Positions 6,278 to 12,748 of a stretch of 14,427 nt of DNA are shown here, piece after piece. Under the pieces are notes generated by a model, which was not told where the DNA came from, made no database searches, and saw only the letters and a list, made by a program, of their open reading frames with translations. The translations under genes and the position numbers were made by a program. The stretch's first letter is position 1. Each line of letters starts with the position of its first letter. Origin of the DNA: Gammaproteobacteria bacterium (GTDB taxonomy: Bacteria; Pseudomonadota; Gammaproteobacteria; Pseudomonadales; DSM-25080); assembly GCA_013372965.1 (NCBI GenBank), contig JABXIR010000296.1, positions 1 to 14,427 on the forward strand, read 5' to 3'.

Positions 6278-7028
6278 ATTGGGCATTAAATTGTTGGCCG
6301 GAAACGCCTAAGCTGACCTCATCGAATAAGTAGAGGTAGGTCGGCATTAAGTCATGTGGAGATGCCACATCTGCAGGATTCTCAGCTGGATAGGCTGCGC
6401 TTCTCATCTGCGTTCGAGTCGCACCAGGATTTAAAGTATTCACGCGTACTCGACTGACTTCTTCTAGCTCGTCGGCGAGTGTCATTGCCAATCCTTCGGT
6501 TGCGAACTTAGAAACGCCATAAACACCCCAGTGAGCGCGAGCTTTACGACCAACACTTGAACTAGTAAAAACAATACTTGGGTTCTTGGAAGTGTGCATC
6601 AACGGCAGTAGGGCGCGTGTTAGGAAGAAGGCCGCATTCAGGTTGACCTGCATGACTTTGGTCCACGTTTCGGGTGGGAAGTTTTCGATCGGTGACCGTC
6701 GACCTAGTAGGGAGGCATTGTGAAGTATGCCGTCGAGCGTGCCGAATTCTGACTCGATCATCGCGGCCAATTCGTTTGCTTGCGTGTCGTCTAGTGTTGC
6801 TAAATCGAGTTTTACAATCACTGGTTCAGGGAAGCCGTTCTTGACGATTTCGTCGTAAGTGATTTCCAGTTTCTCTTCGGTTCGACCAAGCAGAATAACC
6901 GTCGCGCCGTGCTTTGCAAACGTATACGCAGCAACACGACCAATGCCATCACCGGCGCCCGTAATTAAAATGGTGAGTCCTTTTAGCGCATCCGCTTTCG
7001 GTGCGTAGTCGAGTGGCGCTTTAATCAC
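6276..7028 (-). CDS. yciK: YciK-type short-chain dehydrogenase/reductase
   Basis: A 250-residue classical SDR oxidoreductase close to E. coli YciK. It has the cofactor motif TGAGDGIG (residues 23-30), an Arg after strand 2 (LLGRTEEKL) that favours NADP, HNASLLG (Asn104), the catalytic Ser in FTSSSVGR (about 155-161) and the YGVSK motif (Tyr170, Lys174). The C-terminal NPGATRTxMR and the DLMPTYLYL segment are typical of YciK. The physiological substrate is not established for this family. The start is GTG at 7028, sharing GTGA with the ubiG stop, so it is translationally coupled to ubiG. Conserved linkage to ubiG has led to suspicion of a role near quinone or envelope metabolism, but nothing in the sequence proves it. 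Confidence 0.92.
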   Translation of the reverse strand: MIKAPLDYAPKADALKGLTILITGAGDGIGRVAAYTFAKHGATVILLGRTEEKLEITYDEIVKNGFPEPVIVKLDLATLDDTQANELAAMIESEFGTLDGILHNASLLGRRSPIENFPPETWTKVMQVNLNAAFFLTRALLPLMHTSKNPSIVFTSSSVGRKARAHWGVYGVSKFATEGLAMTLADELEEVSRVRVNTLNPGATRTQMRSAAYPAENPADVASPHDLMPTYLYLFDEVSLGVSGQQFNAQ

Positions 7029-7738
7029 AGGGGTTTCCTTGCATGCATCAAATAATTTACATCGAGATCGCTATCGGATAGCGAGTATTTTTTAGTGAGT
7101 GGGTTGTATACCATGCCGGTACTCTCAACGAGCTCAAGACCTGCGGCGCGAATCGCGTGAGCGAGCTCGGCGGGTTTAATGAATTTAGAGTATTCGTGAG
7201 TGCCTTTGGGGAGCAGGCGCAACAAATACTCGGCGCCAATGATGGCGAAAGCATAGCTCTTTGGATTGCGATTAATTGTTGAGAAAAACAGTTGTCCACC
7301 TGGTTTGCAGAGATCGGCGCATGCTTTTACGATCGACGAAGGGTCGGGCACGTGCTCAAGCATCTCTAAGCAGGTGACTACGTCATAATACTCGGGGCGT
7401 TCTTCGGCGAACTGTTCAGCTGGGATTTGGAGATACTCAATATTGAGTTCAGACTCAAGTGCATGAAGCTTAGCAACACTCAGAGGCGCCTCGCCCATAT
7501 CGATGCCTGTAGAGTTAGCACCGCGCTGAGTGCAGGCCTCGGTCAGCAAACCCCCGCCGCAACCAACATCTAAGTGTAACTTACCAGGTAGCTCGGCTCT
7601 CTGGTCGATGTAGTTCGCACGAAGCGGGTTGATGTCGTGCAAAGGCTTGAACTCACTATTTTCGTCCCACCACTTATGGGCTAGCTGTTCGAACTTTGCG
7701 ATTTCTGCCTGATCGACGTTGGTGTCGTGGTTCGACAT
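7025..7738 (-). CDS. ubiG: Ubiquinone O-methyltransferase UbiG
   Basis: UbiG performs both SAM-dependent O-methylations in ubiquinone biosynthesis. The 237-residue product carries EIAKFEQLAHKWWD near the N-terminus, FKPLHDINPLR (30-40), the SAM-binding motif LDVGCGGGLL (about 56-65), MGEAPLSVAKLHALE, DVVTCLEMLEHVPDP and an FFSTINRNPKSY region, ending DVNYLMHARK. Length matches E. coli UbiG (240). The frame is open upstream to an ATG at 7816, but that ATG has no Shine-Dalgarno and the extra residues are foreign to the family. The ATG at 7738 has GTGGAG 7 nt upstream (7751-7746), so it is preferred; a second ATG two codons earlier, at 7744, abuts that site. Divergent to gyrA, as in E. coli. Confidence 0.95.
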   Translation of the reverse strand: MSNHDTNVDQAEIAKFEQLAHKWWDENSEFKPLHDINPLRANYIDQRAELPGKLHLDVGCGGGLLTEACTQRGANSTGIDMGEAPLSVAKLHALESELNIEYLQIPAEQFAEERPEYYDVVTCLEMLEHVPDPSSIVKACADLCKPGGQLFFSTINRNPKSYAFAIIGAEYLLRLLPKGTHEYSKFIKPAELAHAIRAAGLELVESTGMVYNPLTKKYSLSDSDLDVNYLMHARKPL

Positions 7739-7966
7739 GTTCATTCTCCACAATGTTTGTCTTAGTTTACTGTCTAACGAGGTGTTTTTCAGCAGTTCAG
7801 CAATAACTTTTTTCATGTGCCGTTTTAGGCGTCGAATTTACGTTAAAACGCTATAAAAAACCGATGGTTGTGGTAACATAACTGAGATAAAAATAATGGC
7901 TTGATTCTACTGCTAACTGCTGTTCTCAAGCGTTAAATAATCGCCAACATAAGGGTCTCTTATAAG
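7739..7966. promoter_or_regulatory. Divergent ubiG/gyrA intergenic region
   Basis: This 228-bp gap must hold the promoters of both ubiG and gyrA. For gyrA the best pair is TTGTGG (7868-7873) with AATAAT (7892-7897), spacing 18, leader about 60 nt. For ubiG a weak minus-strand pair is TTACCA (7876-7871) with TATAGC (7855-7850), spacing only 15. The gyrA ATG is preceded by AAGGG (7951-7955), 11 nt upstream. No terminator or stable long hairpin is seen. gyrA promoters in other bacteria respond to supercoiling through an AT-rich -10 region; the AT-rich 7876-7897 stretch would suit that, but this is inference. Confidence 0.4.
7746..7751 (-). promoter_or_regulatory. Ribosome binding site that fixes the ubiG start
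   Basis: GTGGAG on the minus strand, 7 nt before the ATG at 7738. It decides against the upstream in-frame ATG at 7816. Confidence 0.65.
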
Positions 7967-10567
7967 ATGGGTGAGATTGCTAAAGAAGTCCTACCGATTA
8001 ATATCGAAGACGAGCTAAAACAAAGTTACCTCGATTACGCAATGAGTGTCATTGTCGGTCGTGCATTACCAGACGTCCGTGATGGAATGAAACCAGTGCA
8101 CAGACGCGTGTTGTTCGCAATGAGCGAGCTCAAAAACGACTACAACAAGCCGTATAAAAAGTCTGCGCGTGTTGTTGGTGACGTGATTGGTAAATATCAC
8201 CCGCATGGTGACTCTGCTGTTTACGACACAATTGTTCGTATGGCTCAGCCTTTCTCTCTTCGATATCCGCTGGTTGATGGTCAAGGCAACTTCGGTTCGA
8301 TCGATGGTGATAACGCGGCTGCAATGCGTTACACCGAAGTGCGAATGGCAAAAATTGCACACGAATTACTTAGCGATCTCGATAAAGAAACCGTCGACTT
8401 CGTTCCCAACTACGATGGCACAGAGCAGATTCCTGCCGTGCTCCCAGCTCGCGTACCTAACCTTTTGGTTAACGGTGCGTCGGGCATTGCTGTTGGTATG
8501 GCGACAAATATTCCGCCGCATAATCTCGGTGAGATCATTAGCGGTTGCTTGCATCTAATCGATCACCCACATGCGACGATTGATGAGCTTATGGAGATCA
8601 TTCCAGGCCCAGACTTCCCAACAGGCGCAACGATTAACGGGCGTGCAGGCATCATTCAAGCTTACCGTACCGGTCGAGGTCGCATTTACGTCCGCTCTAA
8701 AGCCGACGTCATTCACAACGAGTCGAACGGTCGAGATACGATTATTGTTAACGAGATTCCATATCAGGTTAACAAGGCGCGACTGATCGAAAAGATCGCT
8801 GAGCTGGTTAAAGATAAGAAAATTGAAGGCATCTCGGAACTTCGTGACGAATCCGACAAAGATGGTCTGCGCATCGTCATTGAGCTTAAACGTGGCGAAA
8901 GCGGCGATGTAGTGCTCAATAACTTGTATAAGCAAACCCAGCTTGAGACCGTATTTGGTATCAATATGGTTGCGCTCGCCGATGGTCAGCCGCAAACGCT
9001 GAACCTTCACCAAATGCTTACGCATTTTATTCATCACCGCCAAGAAGTGGTTACGCGTCGTACGGTTTACTTACTTCGTAAGGCGCGAGAGCGTGGTCAT
9101 ATCTTAGAGGGCTATGCCGTTGCGTTAGCCAACATCGACCCTGTGATTCAGGTGATTAAAAGTTCGCCATCGCCTGCAGAGGCAAAAGTTAAATTGCTTG
9201 AAATGGCATGGGATGCAGGCACTATCAACGAAATGCTTGATCGTGCAGGCGCGACCGACTCACGTCCCGACGATTTAGATGATTGCTTTGGCCTAAAGGA
9301 CGACGGCTATCACCTGTCGCCGACCCAAGCGCAAGCCATCTTAGAACTTCGCCTTCACCGTTTAACCGGGATGGAGCATGAGAAGCTTTTAGGTGAGTAC
9401 CAAGAAAAGTTAGAGCAAATCGCTCGCTTCCTTGAAATCTTAGGGTCTCGTGACGAACTGATGGGCGTCATTCGTGGTGAGCTCTCGGCGATTGTCGATG
9501 AGTACGACGACGAGCGTCGTTCAGATATTCTAGCGTCACACCACGACTTGAGCGTTGAAGATTTAATTACACCTGAAGAACGTGTTGTGACGATTTCTCA
9601 CAGCGGTTACGCGAAAACGCAGTCACTTGACGATTATCAAGCACAGCGTCGAGGTGGTATGGGCAAGAGTGCGTCGGCATTAAAAGACGAAGACTTTATC
9701 GAGCACTTGGTCATCGCTAATACACACACGATGATGCTGTTCTTTACCAATTTCGGTAAGGTGTATTGGCTTAAAGTGTTCCAAATTCCACTCGCATCGC
9801 GCGGTTCACGTGGCCGTCCAATGGTTAACTTACTTAACCTCGCAGAGGGTGAGCGTGTTACATCGATGCTCCCAGTCGAAGAATACGCAGAAGATCACTT
9901 CATTATGTTTGCGACCGCAAACGGAACGGTCAAGAAGACGCCACTTCCAGCGTTTGCACGCCAGCGCAGCGTCGGTCTGATTGCGATTGATTTGGTTGAA
10001 GATGATTATCTTGTTTCGACGGCGATCACAAACGGCGAATGCGATGTCATGCTGTTCTCGAGCGAAGGTAAGGCGGTTCGATTCGCTGAAACTGACGTGC
10101 GCTCAATGGGCCGTACCGCGAAGGGAGTTCGAGGCATTCGCTTACCAGAAGAGCATCGCGTTCTGTCGATGATTATTCCTAACGAGGGCGGTAAGATCCT
10201 AACGGTTTCTGAAAATGGCTATGGCAAGCGTACGCCATGCGTCGATTACCCCACCAAGGGCCGCGGCGGTAAGGGTGTCATCGCGATGACCTGTTCGGAG
10301 CGAAACGGTAGTGTGGTTGGCGCCATTCAAGTAAATGACGGCGATGAAGTCATGCTGATCTCAGACCAAGGCACGCTTATTCGTACGCGTTGTGACGAGA
10401 TTTCTACCTCGGGCCGTAACACTCAGGGCGTCCGCGTCATTCGCGTTCGCGATACCGAAAACCTAGTCAGTATTGCTCGTATCGATGAGTCACAAGTGAA
10501 TTCGCCAAATGAAGAAGGCGAAGACGCTGAAGGTAACGTCGAGGGTGATACCTCAACCGAGTCTTAA
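7967..10567 (+). CDS. gyrA: DNA gyrase subunit A
   Basis: GyrA forms with GyrB the A2B2 topoisomerase that introduces negative supercoils. The 866-residue protein aligns without gaps to E. coli GyrA over the N-terminal 120 residues. The quinolone-resistance region HPHGDSAVYDTIVRMAQ keeps Ser83 and Asp87, the quinolone-sensitive state, and RYTE gives the catalytic Tyr122. IPPHNL and the NEIPYQVNK stretch belong to the tower and dimer core. The C-terminal beta-pinwheel starts after about residue 530; its GyrA box, needed for DNA wrapping, reads QRRGGMG at 560-566, with Met instead of the usual Lys/Arg at 565. A degenerate blade motif GRGGKG occurs near 765. The protein ends in an acidic Glu/Asp-rich tail, as in other gammaproteobacteria. 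serC begins 2 nt after the stop. Confidence 0.98.
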   Translation: MGEIAKEVLPINIEDELKQSYLDYAMSVIVGRALPDVRDGMKPVHRRVLFAMSELKNDYNKPYKKSARVVGDVIGKYHPHGDSAVYDTIVRMAQPFSLRYPLVDGQGNFGSIDGDNAAAMRYTEVRMAKIAHELLSDLDKETVDFVPNYDGTEQIPAVLPARVPNLLVNGASGIAVGMATNIPPHNLGEIISGCLHLIDHPHATIDELMEIIPGPDFPTGATINGRAGIIQAYRTGRGRIYVRSKADVIHNESNGRDTIIVNEIPYQVNKARLIEKIAELVKDKKIEGISELRDESDKDGLRIVIELKRGESGDVVLNNLYKQTQLETVFGINMVALADGQPQTLNLHQMLTHFIHHRQEVVTRRTVYLLRKARERGHILEGYAVALANIDPVIQVIKSSPSPAEAKVKLLEMAWDAGTINEMLDRAGATDSRPDDLDDCFGLKDDGYHLSPTQAQAILELRLHRLTGMEHEKLLGEYQEKLEQIARFLEILGSRDELMGVIRGELSAIVDEYDDERRSDILASHHDLSVEDLITPEERVVTISHSGYAKTQSLDDYQAQRRGGMGKSASALKDEDFIEHLVIANTHTMMLFFTNFGKVYWLKVFQIPLASRGSRGRPMVNLLNLAEGERVTSMLPVEEYAEDHFIMFATANGTVKKTPLPAFARQRSVGLIAIDLVEDDYLVSTAITNGECDVMLFSSEGKAVRFAETDVRSMGRTAKGVRGIRLPEEHRVLSMIIPNEGGKILTVSENGYGKRTPCVDYPTKGRGGKGVIAMTCSERNGSVVGAIQVNDGDEVMLISDQGTLIRTRCDEISTSGRNTQGVRVIRVRDTENLVSIARIDESQVNSPNEEGEDAEGNVEGDTSTES

Positions 10568-10569
10568 GA

Positions 10570-11643
10570 ATGTCTCGCAGCTTTAATTTTTGTGCAGGGC
10601 CTGCGGCCCTGCCAACTTCCGTGCTCGAAAGAGCCTCTGCAGAGATGCTCGATTTTAAAGGGTCGGGGATGTCTATTATGGAGGTTACACATCGAGGTGA
10701 GCTTTTCGGAGAAGTCCTTCAGTCTTCAAAAGCGCGCTTAAAGGCGTTGATGAATATTCCTGACACTCACGATGTGTTTTTTATGCAGGGCGGCGCAACC
10801 GCTCAGTTTTCGTTGATCCCCTCACATTTTCTAAGAAGCAAAGCTGCGTACATCACCACGGGGCAGTGGTCGCAAAAAGCAATTCAAACTGCGCGCGCAT
10901 TTGGTGTGGCGGAGGAAGTCTACTCTTCGGCCGACAGCAGTTTCTGCCATGCGCCTGAAGCGGCCGATATTGGGTCATTAGATTCTTTTGATTATCTACA
11001 CTACACACCGAATGAGACCATCGGTGGTGTCCGTTTCCCCTATGTTCCCGAGGTTAATGCACCTCTCGTCGCAGATTTTTCATCATCTATTCTGAGTGAG
11101 ACTATCGACGTTTCCAAATTCGACTTTATTTATGCGGGTGCTCAGAAGAATATTGGTCCTGCAGGTATTGTAGTTGTGATTGCAAGACGTTCGTTCATCG
11201 ATAACGCGCTACCGCAGCAGACGGCCGTGTTTGAGTATTCATCGGTGCGCGATGCGGATTCGATGTTAAATACGCCGCCTACGTACAGCATCTATCTCGC
11301 TAATTTGGTATTTGAGTGGCTACTTGACCAAGGCGGTGTAGAAGCGATTCAGCGGCAAAATGTGCGTAAAGCCGAGCTTCTGTACAACGCAATCGATGAG
11401 TCTGGGTTTTATTCGAATCCGGTTCAGCTTAAGAACCGATCGCTTATGAACGTGCCCTTTGTGCTTCGTGATTCATCCCTCGATTCGAAGTTTCTCGAGG
11501 AAGCAGAGCGTGCGAGATTATGTAACCTCGCTGGCCACCGTTCAGTCGGTGGAATGCGCGCAAGTATCTATAATGCCATGCCGGAAGAGGGCGTATTAGC
11601 GCTCATCGATTTCATGCACGAATTTGCAAAAAAACATGGTTGA
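10570..11643 (+). CDS. serC: Phosphoserine/phosphohydroxythreonine aminotransferase SerC
   Basis: SerC is a PLP-dependent aminotransferase that makes 3-phosphoserine from 3-phosphohydroxypyruvate and, in the DXP-dependent B6 pathway, 4-phosphohydroxy-L-threonine. The 357-residue protein begins RSFNFCAGPAALP, the family hallmark. It shows EVTHRG (His41, Arg42), MQGGATAQF at 72-80, GQW with Trp100 that stacks on PLP, DFSSSILS (169-176), the PLP lysine Lys193 in YAGAQKNIGPAG, and the C-terminal GHRSVGGMRASIYNAM for substrate phosphate and carboxylate binding. Length matches E. coli (362). It starts 2 nt after the gyrA stop with only a weak Shine-Dalgarno and is followed 2 nt later by pheA, the order known from Pseudomonas. 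Confidence 0.97.
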   Translation: MSRSFNFCAGPAALPTSVLERASAEMLDFKGSGMSIMEVTHRGELFGEVLQSSKARLKALMNIPDTHDVFFMQGGATAQFSLIPSHFLRSKAAYITTGQWSQKAIQTARAFGVAEEVYSSADSSFCHAPEAADIGSLDSFDYLHYTPNETIGGVRFPYVPEVNAPLVADFSSSILSETIDVSKFDFIYAGAQKNIGPAGIVVVIARRSFIDNALPQQTAVFEYSSVRDADSMLNTPPTYSIYLANLVFEWLLDQGGVEAIQRQNVRKAELLYNAIDESGFYSNPVQLKNRSLMNVPFVLRDSSLDSKFLEEAERARLCNLAGHRSVGGMRASIYNAMPEEGVLALIDFMHEFAKKHG

Positions 11644-11645
11644 TC

Positions 11646-12740
11646 ATGACGAAAGAAGACGAATTAAATTCAATCCGCGATCAAATTGATCGCGTCGATG
11701 GCGAGCTCATTGAGCTGATTAGCAGCCGTGCAAAGCTCGCCGAAGAAGTTGCACGCATAAAAACCGGTAACAGCGGTGCAGTTCCGCTCACGTTCTACCG
11801 TCCTGAACGCGAGGCTCAAGTCTTACGTGGCGTTATGGAGCGAAACAAAGGTCCCTTATCCGACGAAGAAATGGCGCGTTTGTTTCGCGAGATCATGTCG
11901 TCTTGTTTGGCACTCGAGCAACCAATTCGTGTCGCTTTCTTAGGGCCCGAGGGAACCTTTACTCAACAAGCAGCTCAGAAGCATTTTGGTAAGTCGGCCG
12001 TAGCGATTCCCTACGGCGCCATTGACGAGGTATTCCGTGAAGTTGCAGCAGGCGCTGTGAACTACGGGGTTGTGCCCGTAGAGAACTCCACTGAAGGTGT
12101 TGTAAATCATACGCTCGATAACTTTATGGAGTCGTCGGTTCGTATTTGCGGCGAAGTCGAGCTACGAATTCACCAACACCTCTTGATTGGTGAGACCACT
12201 AAGCGTGACCAAATTACCCGTGTTTACTCTCACCCACAGTCATTCGCTCAGTGCCGTAAATGGCTAGACGCAAACTACCCAAGCATCGAGAGGGTACCCG
12301 TCGCGAGCAATGCAGAAGCTGCACGTCGAGTCGGGAGTGAATGGCATTCAGCAGCGATTGCGGGCGACATGGCAAGTCAGCTTTATGCTCTTGAACCGAT
12401 TGCAGAGAAGATTGAAGATCAGCCAGACAACACAACTCGCTTCCTGATCATCGGTTCTGAGGCAGTTCCTGCGAGTGGCAATGACAAGACATCAATCGTT
12501 GTGTCACTGCGCAACAAGCCCGGCGCTCTTCACGATCTTTTGCGTCCGTTCTACGAAGCGGGCGTTGATTTGACTCGTGTTGAGACCCGTCCATCACGTA
12601 ATGCTAAATGGAGTTACGTTTTCTTCGTCGACTTCTTGGGTCATACATCAGAGCAGCGTGTCGCTGATGTGCTTGACCATATCTCGGAGCATTCTGGTGA
12701 TCTGCGAGTTCTCGGCTCGTACCCAGTCGCCGTTTTATAG
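11646..12740 (+). CDS. pheA: Bifunctional chorismate mutase / prephenate dehydratase (P-protein)
   Basis: PheA converts chorismate to prephenate and then phenylpyruvate, committing carbon to phenylalanine. The 364-residue protein has an AroQ-type chorismate mutase domain (about 1-90) with Arg11, Arg28 and Lys39 at the active-site positions of the E. coli enzyme. The prephenate dehydratase domain (about 95-270) has VENSTEG (145-151), SHPQSFAQC and the catalytic NTTRF (Thr264). A C-terminal ACT domain (about 280-364) has GALH (293-296) and ETRPS (313-317), equivalents of the GALV and ESRP phenylalanine-binding motifs, so feedback inhibition by phenylalanine is expected. The ATG at 11646 lies 2 nt after the serC stop; a TTG at 11640 in the same frame would add two residues and is less likely. 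No clear Shine-Dalgarno is seen and no attenuator leader precedes the gene. Confidence 0.96.
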   Translation: MTKEDELNSIRDQIDRVDGELIELISSRAKLAEEVARIKTGNSGAVPLTFYRPEREAQVLRGVMERNKGPLSDEEMARLFREIMSSCLALEQPIRVAFLGPEGTFTQQAAQKHFGKSAVAIPYGAIDEVFREVAAGAVNYGVVPVENSTEGVVNHTLDNFMESSVRICGEVELRIHQHLLIGETTKRDQITRVYSHPQSFAQCRKWLDANYPSIERVPVASNAEAARRVGSEWHSAAIAGDMASQLYALEPIAEKIEDQPDNTTRFLIIGSEAVPASGNDKTSIVVSLRNKPGALHDLLRPFYEAGVDLTRVETRPSRNAKWSYVFFVDFLGHTSEQRVADVLDHISEHSGDLRVLGSYPVAVL

Positions 12741-12748
12741 CTAGACCA

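Noticed and set aside
8213..8227. Possible quinolone-resistance change in gyrA
   Set aside because: Residues 83 and 87 are Ser and Asp, the sensitive form; no known resistance substitution is visible.
8555..9043. 162-codon open frame on the minus strand inside gyrA
   Set aside because: It lies wholly antisense to well-conserved gyrA codons, resembles no family, and has no ribosome site; it is a by-product of gyrA codon usage. The same applies to antisense frames at 8066-8362, 5613-5945, 4371-4595 and 12604-12939.
11640..11645. TTG start for pheA
   Set aside because: An ATG two codons later is far more likely, and the extra residues Met-Ile add nothing to the chorismate mutase domain.
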